Source: Marchantia polymorpha subsp. ruderalis
Lineage: Eukaryota > Streptophyta > Marchantiopsida > Marchantiales > Marchantiaceae
Direction of reading: 5' to 3'
DNA length: 64,000 nt
Assembly (NCBI GenBank): GCA_037833965.1
Contig: AP031355.1
Coordinates: forward strand, 18,997,501-19,061,500
Shown here: positions 1 to 11,567 of the stretch, one piece after another
Layout of the letters: each line of letters opens with the position of its first letter
How positions within the stretch are numbered: position 1 is the first letter of the stretch
The notes under the pieces: generated by a model
The model's database searches: none
Told to the model about the DNA's origin: nothing
The model's input: the letters and a program-made list of their open reading frames with translations, nothing else
Made by a program: the position numbers and the translations under genes

Positions 1-1600
1 CCTTATAGCAGTAACAAAACTTTTAACACTGCAACAATAATTGTGTCATATGATCTCTGGATTGATTGTAACTTGGATTTACCTTAGATGACTTTTTGGT
101 AAATAATCATGATTTTAAAATAAAAATTCCTCTACATGCCCCTGTCTCAAACACCATCTTACATAATCTTTCCATTCATCATTCAATTTCAAACTCTCAT
201 CAACATTTCAAGATGATTGTGTAATTCAAACTTCTATTCATTCTGTGAAACAAATTTTCACACAATGAACTTCCAAACTTGATTAAGAGTTTATACTCTA
301 TATAAACTACTTGGAAAATTACCATAATAACATATAATCATTATCATCTTTTTAATTTTATTAAGATGGGGTAATAGTGAACATTACATAAGCATATTTA
401 ATCTTTTTAGAAGTTTAATTATACCTAGGTTGATAAATTAACATTTGAAATTTTAAAAGTTCTAAAACTTCTAGTTGACTCTAGGTCAACTTTAAACTTA
501 ATCTAAAAACAAAATTTCTATTACTTAGTCAAATTAATCAAAACTAACATGTAGTCAAATTATTTTCTCCTTGTAATGTGCATATTGATAGAAAAATTTT
601 TATTTTGCTTCTAGAATTTTTCTAATTATATTTCCAAGTATAAACATCATCATTAAACTAATCATGATCAATTTTTTGGTTAATTCTACTACTACTCAAC
701 ACATATAACAACCGATTTTACATTTTAACTTTAGCATACAATCATATGCATGTTGTTAAAGAATTTTAACCTCAATTGAATGATATGATTCTCATCATCA
801 TGTTTTGATGAGGACGCCGCGATGATATCAAAACCTTGTTGTTGAACTTATCCAAACCAACTAATATGTAGGAAGTCAATATTCAAGTAATTGCTGCTTT
901 TTCACGATCACTTGTTTCTTATTGTTAAAGCCGCAACAAGAGCAACAATTGCTCTCTGGATCATATTGAGAAAATTAAATAGCTCTAGCCCTCTATACAT
1001 TTCAAGAAATTTGATCCAAGAGCCCATGAAAATTGATATTTTGAGAGTTATGAAGTTAAACGAAGAAGAAAAAAAATGATGAAGATTGTTTTTTATTGTA
1101 GATGCATGAAGTTAAGCTTAGAAAACTGCTCTTTGAAAACATTGGAAAAAATCAAAGCTAAGATATTGAACATAATTTTTCATATATTATTTGAATAGCC
1201 TGGACGTATTTTCAAACCAATAACCTTTCCAAGTCTAAGGATCTAAGATCAAAGTTCCGTTGATGTTTGATGTTAGAAAATTTATGAAAGCTATTTGCAA
1301 TGTATGCATTTCCGACATTTCAACTTGTTTAAGAACCTACCAAGAAACAACAAATGATGAGGAGTATTGAGACATGTTAAAAAAAAAGCACGCTGATTCA
1401 TTTCCTCAATATCAACCTTATGAATCTGACATCAAATTCCAAGAAGATCCACAAACTCTCTATGTTCCAATCTACAACTTCTTCAATAAAAATCTTGCTG
1501 CATTGCCAGATTAATAATATATATAAATAACTTTTTTCTTAATAATTTTTTTGGCAAAAATCTCTATTTGATATTATAAGTCAATTGCTAGAGTTACAAT
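1..1600. other. AT-rich DNA without a recognisable gene
   Basis: This stretch is strongly AT-rich, with no reading frame showing family resemblance or plausible codon use. It directly precedes gypsy pol remains and may be the rotted upstream part of the same element, but no gag or protease motif is readable. Confidence 0.5.
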
Positions 1601-3230
1601 GTTATTTTTTAAGAAAAAAGACTTCTTCTAGATGTGTTTTGACTATGGTTGATTAAACAAGGTCACAATCAAGAACAACTATCCATTGATATGTATTTCA
1701 AAACTTTTTGATCAACTTGATCAAGCAAAGATTCACACTAAGATTGATTTTTGTGCAATGTACAGTCTAGTCCATACCAAGAAATATAACGACTAGAAAA
1801 CAACGTTCCAAACTAGGTATGAATACTTTGAATACAATATCATATCTTTTGATCTTATCAACACACACATTATATTTCTACACTTGATGAACTACATATT
1901 TCAAATATTTATTGATGATTTTGTTGTTTTTTATTTTGACAAAATATTGATTTCTCTAAAAATAGCAGAGATCACATCAATAACCTCTGTTCAGTGTTGG
2001 AAAAGCGTTGCATTGTTGGACTATACGTCAAATTGGAGAATTGCATTTTTCATCCATCTCAAAATAAATTTTGGTATTGCATCATTTCTGGAGAGTCTCC
2101 ATTCATAGATTGAACGAAGATTCAAATTCAAACAGTCACCAATTTGAAGAAACCGGTAACCATTCAAAACGTATCATGCTTTCTCAATTTTGCAAACTTT
2201 CATTGAATCTTCATCCTAAAACTTCTCCAAGATTGTAGTTAAGTTGATCAGATAACATTTGATCATTGCATGCAATTCAAATCCAAGTTCTGATAATACA
2301 TGTTGAAGATCTTACAAATGAAAATCAATCTATCTTTGATGTATCATACTCTGAAGAATGTACAAACCAAAGAATGAATGAAGTATTATAATAGTATACT
2401 GCTTGATGGTAGTATATTATTATAAGGTGTTCCATCAACTACCATCAAGATATTTGGATGCATCTACTTCTAGTTGCAAGATTTGACTACAATAATACAT
2501 TTCAAAAGTTCATTCACCAAACTCCATTCTTTGCAAACTATGGTTATCATCCACAATTCAAGTCTTTAAACTTGAATTTTGTAAAGAATCCAACTGGGCA
2601 AGATCTGGTCACTAAACTTTTGAAGATTCATAAAGACATGAAGTCAAGGCTTGTAAAAGCTTCAAAGCGGAAAAAGAGAAATGCACACAAATCCTAAAAG
2701 CAAAATCCAAACATCTCAATTGGAGATAATTTCTTGCTTTTGTGTCACAATCTAAAGACTTGTCGACACAGCGAAAAATTTGACTTTTAACTTAAATAAG
2801 CACGTCAACAAGATATCATATAGATTGTACTATCCATCATCTATGAAAATTCATCTAGTGTTTTGTGTTTACAAAACAGAAATAGAAAAACAAAAATTGA
2901 CTATTCTGGGATGATTGTTAGCAACTCCGCCACCAATCGAGATTAATGGAGAAGAAAAATTTGAAATTTCTAAGGTCGTCGACTCCCGCATTAATCGAAG
3001 CAATTTAGTATATCTTCTACATTGCTAGTGCTATGAAGTAAGCAAGAGAATTTGAGAGATTGCTTCTAATCATACTAATGATTCCAAAGTTATCAAAAAA
3101 TTTTGTCATCAATATATGATAAAACCTAATGTCAAAGATATTGAGTACAACACTTGTGGGTCAAGCTGTAATCATGTGACTATCACACAAAAATTGTTGT
3201 AATGAAATTTTAGTTTCTGTTTTTGATAAG
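1600..3230 (+). mobile_element. Decayed Ty3/gypsy chromovirus pol (RT, integrase, chromodomain remains)
   Basis: Pol-like peptides appear in the usual gypsy order across several frames. Around 1810-1960 there is a reverse-transcriptase stretch including HLMNYIF and IDDFVVFYFDKILIS, where the catalytic YLDD-type motif has become YFDK. Around 1985-2200 follow LYVKLEN-like and KKPVTIQN-like peptides. At 2458-2697 there is an integrase C-terminal piece with YNNTFQ, TPFFANYGYHP and LLKIHKDMKSRLVKAS. At about 2930-3150 come PPIEINGEEKF, VVDSRINRSNLVYLL and KVIKKFCHQY, the usual linker and chromodomain of plant chromoviruses. Many stops and frame changes show that the element is dead. Confidence 0.75.
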
Positions 3231-3388
3231 ATTAATAGAACAACTTATGAAAACTCGTTGCTTGAAGAGGTACGATGTCACGGTCATGACATTGTTGTAA
3301 TGAAATTTTAGTTTCTGTTTTTGATAAGATTAATAGAACAACTTATGAAAACTCGTTGCTTGAAGAGGTACGATGTCACGGTCATGAC
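3193..3388. repeat. Perfect 98-bp tandem duplication
   Basis: Bases 3193-3290 are repeated immediately as 3291-3388 with no difference that I can see; both copies start attgttgtaatg and end gtcatgac. The repeat lies just after the gypsy pol remains, probably at the pol/LTR boundary. Perfect identity in such degenerate surroundings points to a recent slippage or unequal-exchange event, or to an assembly duplication. Confidence 0.9.
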
Positions 3389-3840
3389 AGTAGTAGTGAT
3401 GGTGCGGAGTTCACATATAGAAGTTGACTTTTTTCAACCTTAGACATGGTGCCGACTTTTCAACTTTAGTGTTTCTTTTTAGCGTACTAGGAATATAAAT
3501 AGAGAGTTTTGGGACATTGTCATTCACTCTCTTAAACACCAATTGTACCAACTCTTCCAATATCAATATACATTATCTATATATAAAGTTTTGGAACTTC
3601 TAGTGCTATTTGGAGTCTTGTGTAAATTGTCTTTCGCAACAATTGTATACTTTTTGTTCCTTACATATAAGTTCTAAAATCTTAGAACTTTAAGAAGTTT
3701 ATTGATGCAGAAGTCAAGGCTACATAGTTGTTAGAACCTGAACACTTGAGTTCTATAAAGTTGTTGTTATTGTCTATTATTTTAACATTTCACCACATTT
3801 ATCAGCTTGATAAACTTTATTGTGTAAACAAGCCGTTCGA
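3389..3840 (+). mobile_element. Possible gypsy LTR remnant with TATA-like box
   Basis: Downstream of the chromodomain remains, this AT-rich block has a TATA-like tataaatagag near 3494, followed by a C-rich initiator-like stretch. That is the layout of a plant gypsy 3' LTR. No matching 5' LTR is recognised in the window, so the assignment rests on position only. Confidence 0.3.
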
Positions 3841-6268
3841 ATTTCATTGAATGCATATATTAAACTATGTAGATTGACATTATGGTATAAAGTTTGTACA
3901 CTTGCTGATCATATTATCACGACCTCGATGCACGCCCATACATTATGAAAAACTATGACAGCGATATAAATTCTGCTTAGTTGTGTAAAGGTTTCAAAAA
4001 ATTTGTAGTGGTGCCCACGAGAACATCTAAAAAAGAAAATATGGCTTTAACCCTTAACATCTAATTAAAGCAAATATGTTATGAAATTGATCTGAAATTC
4101 AACCGCAACATCTAATATTACCGAATACATATTGTTCAGTGGTTGAGTAGATTCGTGTTGTCGATTTATATGGGCTTAATCCAAACTCCTCTGGTCTGTG
4201 GTCTAAGTTCGTCTTGCTGCGTTGAACATGAGCACGGACAGAAAGTAGCGACCCCAGGCCAAAGACGAAGTTTCCAAGTCTGAAAGACTGTTGGCGCCAG
4301 CTGACAGATTGCCAGCTATGGTCGCTGTCACGAGTATAAAGCAATGCATGTCAAGTTATAGCAGACGCTCTGTATCTGTCTGAATTGTGAGGAAGCAGTA
4401 GCCCAAACCGATGGATATCTGTTGTATGAAGAAGTACGGTGGAGTTCCGTCAACAACTTTAACATCCACTCCTCCTGATCAGAAAATCTTATCTGATTCT
4501 TGGATGCTCTGTACCTCTGTGATCCTGTCACCACTCTAATGCGGACGTCCGTCATTGCATCCTGGCAAAACTGTCATACCAAGCCCGGGATCATCTATTT
4601 GCAAAACTAAAGGTGAAGGAAAACCAAAACCCTCGCTTCTCAAACGCCACCGAGTAAGACTTTCGAATGAATTTGCCCTTGTCGTACGACACTGCAAAAC
4701 AGCGATTCCGTCAGTTCTACGAAAATGAAATTGTCACATGCGAAAATCGGGATGGCATAGTTCTGGGGACTTTCGGGTGGAGAATTGATTGATACACTGC
4801 TTTGGTGTTTAGACTTTCGAATGCTGCTGACAGAAAAAAATGGCGTTGTCTCATCGGCTCTTCGTCCAGTGTCGAAAAAGACTGCGAAAGGTGAGGACAT
4901 CTAGGGTTTGTGCAGTCGATACAGTGTCGAACTTTGAACTGGATGATGGTCACTACAAGGTGAGACTTATTTGTATATGCAGTGAGCTAGTACTGCTGTA
5001 CGAAGGATTTTCCTTGGGGGAAACATTGTACTGACATGCTAGTACAATCACAGACTGTAGTGTTATGATCATCGAGTCAGGATTTCATAACCTGAGCCCA
5101 ATACGAGCTCGAGGCTTCCATGTATATTTCGTTGCAGTGTACATGGATAAATCCTGTTTGCAGTAAGTTGCCGTTCCTATCAGAGACAGGAGTGCTTTAC
5201 ACGCAACAATTATTGTTCGCCAGGTGTTGGGCCAAAGTATGGGCTGTGACGAAGTAAGTATTCAGGCTGCCCCCTTCCGGCCGACTTTGCAGAATCCTGC
5301 TGAATTGTCAGTCAACGAATGACTGCATGCTATACAAGGTGTTGCGAGTGCTGGAATGATTCGTTTATCTCGAAGGGCCGGCTTACTGTTAAGCTTGCAG
5401 CTTTAGCCATGCTACAGGACTTGGATAAGAAAAGTCATGGAAAGCCTGGAAGAGAAAAACATCAAGCAAGACCGAGATCATATGTAGAACCTGTTGTACC
5501 GATCGGTAGCATCAAGGTTTCAGGTAGTTTGACGATGACCACCTGCTCCAGTTGCCAGAAAACTCAGCAGCAAGGGAAGTTATGAGCAAAGCTTTTCGCC
5601 CTCGCAGCAGCATGCAGTAGCAATCGCCCAGATTGGTGTTCAAGTACACGTCTGTAGCATGCACGTGGGTTATGAGTGGTCGAAGAATAACCAGAAGATT
5701 GGACAGTGTCAGTTGCCATTCATTACCTTCATGCAGTGTGGCATGCTGGAAATATGAAGTATGCAGCATATTTCGTCAGTTCCAGTCTTTGCTTCGGATT
5801 CAAATCACTAACCAAGGCACCCGAAGAGACATGAGCGGCCGACATCTCCAGAGATTTTCTGTCGGTGACTTCGTGAGAAGTTTTTTACAATCTACGGCAG
5901 CCTTCTCATACAGACGGTACCTGAGAGATAGACAGAGAGGTTTCTTTCTTCTCCTATCCTGATAATGGGAGAGGTTGTAGTCTCACACTTGGGATATGAT
6001 CTGACGAATTCTCAAGATTAATCGAGAACTCAAGAATGTAAAGCTGAACTCCACATCCAAATTCATATGCACCAAGAATCTTTATGCTCCCAAATGTACA
6101 AGCTTTAGAGCTTTCAAATCCACTTTCACCAGATGGTTCAAACGGCAGGGGTTACAGATAAGAGAATATGCCTCTAGACACTTGGGCCAACAGAGATGAG
6201 GTCTGAAAGGCAGTGATTGATTGGAGAAAATCAGCTTCTTCCACTCGAAATTGCTTTGGCTAGTGATG

Positions 6269-6270
<2 letters not shown>
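3841..6270. other. Intergenic, nothing recognised
   Basis: Mixed-composition DNA with short overlapping frames on both strands. None shows a signal peptide, known motif or repeat within the window, and no exon chain with good splice sites was found. Confidence 0.4.

Positions 6271-6273
<3 letters not shown>

Positions 6274-6303
<30 letters not shown>
6274..6303. repeat. (GA)n microsatellite
   Basis: About 15 uninterrupted GA units. First of three GA/CT arrays within 1.1 kb. It produces artificial Ser-Leu-rich or Arg-Glu-rich frames that should not be read as genes. Confidence 0.95.
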
Positions 6304-6305
<2 letters not shown>

Positions 6306-6329
6306 CATGATTTTGAAGAGTGAGGAGTT

Positions 6330-6830
6330 TTTAGTGGCCTCTACAGCACTCTGCTTTGCAACTCGATGGGATGGATCGCACCGCAATTGATCTTGAAGTG
6401 CATCCATCAAGCATTCCAGGTAGACAGACTGGAGAGCAATTTCCGAGGATATATAGTGGCGATCTCCTGTCACTATGATCCCATGCAACAAGCCCAGGAG
6501 TCGTGTGTTGGGACAACGTCAAGCTCCAGATAGTCTGCTACATCCTGCGCTCAGAGCGTGTGGTGTGAGGTGTCCGCTTGATTGCAACATCCATATGATC
6601 GTCCCAAACAGCGAACTCGTGCTTGATCGTCAAGTCCGCCGGAAGGACGGTCGACACAGCTCCCCTCAGAAACCATCCAGATCGTGTACTTCACAGACTG
6701 TGGGAACCCTTCTGTGGCTGCGCGCGTGCTCACCGCATCCAAATGATTTGCGAGATAGGCCAAATCAGGCTTGAACTCCACCAGCCAGCCGTAGGACATG
6801 GCAGCAGTGGCGGCAGAAGCCAGTTACAGT
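6330..6830 (-). mobile_element. Possible copia RNase H remnant
   Basis: Read on the minus strand, peptides in shifting frames resemble the RT/RNase H end of copia pol: YGWLVEFKPDLAYLANHL (compare the usual TRPDIAYAV... motif), FPQSVKYTIWMV (compare H..AVKWILRYL), then LTIKHEFAVWDDHM with KRTPHTT, and GLVAWDHSDRR. Several frameshifts are needed and no LTR was seen. It could instead be remains of another gene. Confidence 0.35.
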
Positions 6831-6983
6831 AGATCTGTGACTCAAGCGCCGTTGTGACTTCCATAATGTCTGATTCGGCTGTAGCATCAGTTCGTGTCAG
6901 AATTGGACAGAGTTGCGCGTGGTCTCGAGCACTGTATGAACATAGACTTCGAGGGAGAGAGTCTGGGAATGTGCAAGTGTGTT

Positions 6984-7010
6984 AGAGAGAGAGAGAGAGA
7001 GAGAGAGAGA
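6984..7010. repeat. (AG)n microsatellite
   Basis: About 13 AG units; second of three dinucleotide arrays upstream of the left-most transferrin copy. Confidence 0.95.
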
Positions 7011-7364
7011 TATGGAGATAGAGAGATGAAAGAGCTCAGGGCAGAGGAGGTAGCAAGTGCTGCTGCTGCTCCTAGTGACGGAGTTGAAGAGCTTCCAGGA
7101 AGAAAAAGGTCTGCAAGGAATCAATGTGTTGCAATGTAGCTAAAGCTGCACGGTTAAGAGGATTATTGGATGTACTGCCGGGTCCGCCGCCATCGCAAGG
7201 GACAGACAGGAAACTGTTCAGCACTCGTGGGCCGAGGCACTGTGCCTTTTCTCCTACCATGGACCTTTCTCCGGATCAGATTCTCTGCCCGAGGGACATA
7301 TTAGTCACTGGCTTGTCATGTGATTCAAAGCAGCTCGTTCTCGCCATTCATCGGCTCCCGATTC

Positions 7365-7391
7365 TTCTCTCTCTCTCTCTCTCTCTCTCTC
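7365..7391. repeat. (CT)n microsatellite
   Basis: About 13 CT units on the plus strand, some 450 bp upstream of the start of the left-most transferrin-like copy. CT/GA tracts are common in plant leaders, but a functional role here is only a possibility. Confidence 0.95.
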
Positions 7392-7839
7392 CACAACGCC
7401 CTTAGATTCCAGTCGCTAGGATTCGTCGCCTCAACTCGACCTGCCTCGGGGTAAGCATGTACATCGACGCGTGTGCCTCTCGTCTTCCTGCACTGCAGGC
7501 TTTCTGCGACTATCCATGCATTCACGGAAGAATTAGCGCACTTGTACCGAGGAGAATCCGATAGCTCAATAGAATTTTTGTGCAAGAATCTGAGGCCATC
7601 GTAATAACTCGTTATTTCCAGAAAATGACAAATGTGAGAAATAGCATGCGTACGTTCATTTTCGATCCTGGACATCTAGTCGTTCATGCCGGCAAGCGCA
7701 TCGAGGATGGTCAGACACTACAAGGAAAGATGTGCAAGTTTGTTGTAGCAGTGCGTTAATGGATTCTAATCACATAAAAGGCTGTGTCGTTCCATGTTTG
7801 GGTGAAGGATTGTAAGGAGTTGGGAGCAGTGGAGTCAGA

Positions 7840-9714
7840 ATGGACACAAAGATACTTCTTGCAATGGTAATGCTTCTGTTTGTTGTGCTTTTCGTCGGGG
7901 CGAAGGCCCAGAGTGCAGCACCACCCGTTTCACCACATGATGAAGGTATGCCTATCGCTGCTCTTCCTCGTCTGCCTGCCTCTTCTGCTAGTATATATTT
8001 ATGCGCCGCGATGTGAATGCTGGAGTCCTCGAACTGGCATTATACTCCGAGCGTGATAAGTAAGATCATGTCGCGACATAGTGCCATGTTCTGCACTTGC
8101 TAACCTTTCGTGAGACTCTTCTCAACCGAGAACGGGATTCTCAACTCAACTATGTGAGGTGACTCTGTACGTTGCCTCGTCTTGAACAGATTGGGGATGG
8201 TGTATAACCTCGGCCGGTGATAAACCTGTATGCGATGAGATGATCAAGATCTTGGAGGGCTTGGATCCAGAGAAGTCCCACAAGTATTCCTGGTAAATTA
8301 TAATTGCTTCTTGAGATTAGTCTCCGGGAGTAATTGAGTGTAAATCCAAGAAATGCAGTCAATTCTGCACACGTGCATGCTGGTCCTCAGCCTTCATCTG
8401 CCTCTGCAGCGGATGTAGCGAAAGACGAGTGTCAGAATGTTCTTGTCAGAGCGGAAGGCTCCCTCCTAGCAGACCTCCATGTGTTCAATGCAGATTCATA
8501 AGACGAAAGAAAACTCAGATCACGATGTTCCCTTTTGACGTTGTTCCTATTTCTTGACACAGCGTCGTTGGCGAAGGACCCGAGGACTGCATGAAGAAAA
8601 TCAGTGCCGGGGAAGCGAAAATCGGTGTCTTCGATGGAGGCAACATCCGCAAAGCCAGCTCCAAGTATCAGCTGAAGCCTGTTCGTCTCGAGATCACCGG
8701 AACATCTACTGACAAGTACTACTCAGTCGGCATCGTCAAGAGCAGAAACTGCCCCAGAAACCTCGGCTCCCTCAGGGGCAAGCGCTCCTGCCACAGCGGC
8801 TACGGAAGATCTGCCGGATGGACTATTCCCTTGACATTCCTCGTCAACAACAACATCATGCCCGTCATCACCTCGTACACGCTCTTCCCTTGCTTCTCTG
8901 CCACGTGATTATTGGAAGTAATTCGAGTGCAATGTGGGCATGCAGTTGCATCGATCGGAATGCATCGAGTATCTAACATGGCGTTGACTTGGCGGGCATC
9001 GGATGTGTAGCAGCGGACCTAGTTCCAATGACATTCAATCGTTGAAGTATTTCTTCTTGAAGAGCTGCGCCCCAACGAATGACAACACCAAAGCAATCTG
9101 CAGTGCCTGTAAGAACACCACGCGCTGCACGCAGGAAGACGAGTACTACGATTACCATGGGGCATTCCGAGGCCTCGTTGAGGACTAATGCGACATTGCG
9201 TTCACGAAGCACAGCGTTCCGAGTGACTATGCATCCAATGGACCCAATGCGCAGTCAGACTGGGTTGGACTGGGCCCTGCCTCGGACTATGCACTGATGT
9301 GCCCGACTCCGTTGGATGGCGAGAGCTGCACCGACATAGCGAACTACGCCAAGTGCAACTTCGGATCAGCTCCCCCTCATACTGTCTTCGTTTCCGTGAC
9401 CTGGCCTGACCTGGAGCTCAAGGAGTTCCACGCAGTGATGGATGCTGCTAACAATGACCTCGCATTCAACAGACTGTTCTTCCAAGGAAACAACAAAGCA
9501 GGCACCATTTTCGTTGCCGATGCCACTAAAACTTTGTTGCACAGCCGATACTCTCGTCGGCCCTCTCGAGAAGGCTGTGAATTCGCTCGAAGCTATCAAC
9601 GACCTCAAGCCCGTCAACAGCGCTGCATGTGCGCACCATCTGCCTTCTGGTCGCGCTACCGCTGTGGCGCTTGCCGTCTCCAGCATCGTTTGGGCGGCAG
9701 CCAGCACCCTCTGA
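7840..9714 (+). pseudogene. Transferrin-like gene, copy A: stop and frameshift in exon 4
   Basis: It has the same four-exon plan and phases as the intact copies: exon 1 7840-7945 (signal peptide starting MDTKILLAMVMLLF), exon 2 8190-8292, exon 3 8563-8874, exon 4 9014-9714. Exons 1-3 are open. They keep the ligand Asp in VFDGGNIRKAS, the first ligand Tyr in DKYYSVGIVK and the anion-site CHSGYGRSAGW. Exon 4 keeps the second Tyr in YYDYHGAF, then hits TAA at 9186-9188 where the other copies have Ser230. The frame stays readable afterwards (CDIAFTKH, ligand His in APPHTVF) until a frameshift near 9535, after which TADTLVGPLEKAV continues in another frame to a hydrophobic tail. The sequence is clearly more diverged than the other three. 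It is best called a recent pseudogene; expression as a half-lobe cannot be excluded. Confidence 0.88.
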
Positions 9715-10544
9715 GTTCATGGGCCTCAGCTGTTGGATCTCGAGTCCACGTCCTCAAAAATCTCACACATGAAAACCGGGAAATGCCGTGGCGGCTGGCT
9801 TTTGTCTTGCGCACATCTTCGTCAGAACTTGCGAGCAAGAAGATCGGCCGCCATTCCAGAAAATATTAATCTAGTTGAAGACAGCCAGCACGACAGAAAT
9901 GCAGCTGGCTTGTGGAATACTGTCACAAGTCCAAACAAGGACCCGAAGGCGAATTGCACGTCTGCATCATTCTTTACAGTTATCTGTATCTGCATATAGA
10001 AACAATACCAAACCCCAGTCATAGGATATCTGCAATTGTAAAGTTCCGCTGTTACCATCTTCGAATACGATTTTCAGGCCATTCTTTTCACTTAACTTTT
10101 GTTAGACTTCCACAGAACACCGTGTAATACAATTCCTCGTTTCATGAATGGGTGAACATTTCTCACTACATTTATAACGTATGATATTTGGGAGCTTTGT
10201 TTACATTGGAATTGTTGTTGCACAGTGACGGGGAGGGAGTATCGTGTTTATGAAGGCACGAGTGCTATCTGAAAACGATGGCTGAAGTATGTTTTGTACG
10301 GCTGCTCTACACTGCACCAGTATGGATTCTGGGCATAGCTATGAACACTCTTAAATGAATGAATGGTGTAACTCCCTAATTTAGATCCGCTTGCAGAGGC
10401 ATGAGATGCGGAAAGAAATTGCAGGATTCGAAAATCTGAGGGGAGAGCATCATCGTCATATCTAGAGGACTCCACACCTCGTACCGTGGATTCAGTTTTT
10501 CACTTGCTCATCGATGATAATCACAATTTAGCGCTAATCTGTTC

Positions 10545-11360
10545 TTAGAAGTCGGCCCGGAACCCATAAACAGCAGTGAACACATTGCGGTCATAATCGC
10601 CACCAACGCAGTCCGCAATTGCCCTGTAGTCGCCCACAGCGACGAGAAATTTGATCACCTTGAGGCTGGAAACACGGCATTCCAAGTCTCCTGTGTGTGC
10701 TTTAAACTCAGCCTCGTTGTCAATGTCCGGCCGGTAAGAGCACGCCAGAGTAGGTCCACGACTTTATCTCCAATGCGGGATTGGAGAGCACACGCGACGG
10801 CGTACTGTCGGAGCATGCTCAGCTGCAGCATCAGCCTGCATGCCTCTCAAGGCGCGTGCCCGACACGAACGGCGAGTACAAACACAGCGCGAGGATCTGG
10901 TATTAAACTCGGATCCTTGTGTCTGACACAGGAAACCATTCGGGGCAGCTAAGCTTTCCCATCTTCGCCTAAGTCAACAGGCGGAAGCCACTCGCAGTTG
11001 TGTTTGATTCCGGAAAAAATATCAGGAACGAGGGGCAAGGTAAGAAGTTTAGAGGATAAGTTGCAACTTTCATCAGCTATGACGTCAGAGTGACGAACCG
11101 CAGTACGGTCGGACAGTAAGGACAATGTAGCCTATTCTCATATTGGTGGACTGGATGAATGAGTTTGAGAAAGGCTCCACAATAATCTGAACGTGTGATT
11201 TGCCCGGCGCTCCGATTGAGTGACGTGCCCTTGCGGTGTCAACGTCGATGTTATTGCTTTTACCGAAAGGGTTGAAGTCGTCTCTCGACCAAACAACAAT
11301 AGTTCGTAATCTATGAGTTGTATCTGGGGCTGAAATAGGACGAAGCTCTCGTCCTATTTC
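10545..11360 (-). pseudogene. Unrecognised minus-strand coding relic (unit A)
   Basis: I do not recognise this gene. On the minus strand a 72-codon open stretch without an ATG (10763 to 10545) ends in VIKFLVAVGDYRAIADC, GGDYDRNVFTAVYG and a stop, and looks like a last exon. Further upstream (about 11330 to 11095) another open stretch includes VVWSRDDFNPFGKSNNID and MRIGYIVLTVRPYCG. Homologous stretches occur in units B and C, but with different one-base indels and stops, so the reading frame is best kept here. Whether it is a gene or a shared pseudogene is not settled. It sits divergently next to the start of the decayed transferrin copy at 11568. A 12-bp inverted repeat with a 5-nt loop (11332-11360) marks its upstream edge in all three units. 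Confidence 0.4.
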
Positions 11361-11567
11361 TCACCCGAACCATTGCCTCCGAATTTCTGGTGCCAGTAAG
11401 GAACACGATTTGTCTTATAGGCTGGGCTAGCCTTTATAAGCATTGTCATCCTGGAAGACCAGATTCCTCTGAGTCAAAGGCCTCGCTGGAGAGGTGTTGT
11501 CTTGTGTTCGAACTTGCGGGTGGGACCGACTCAGGGGGAGGCAGATTATGTCCTGCAGAAGGAAATC

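Noticed and set aside
6231..7675. Frames with SLSLSLS or RERERERE runs
   Set aside because: These come from translating the GA/CT microsatellites.
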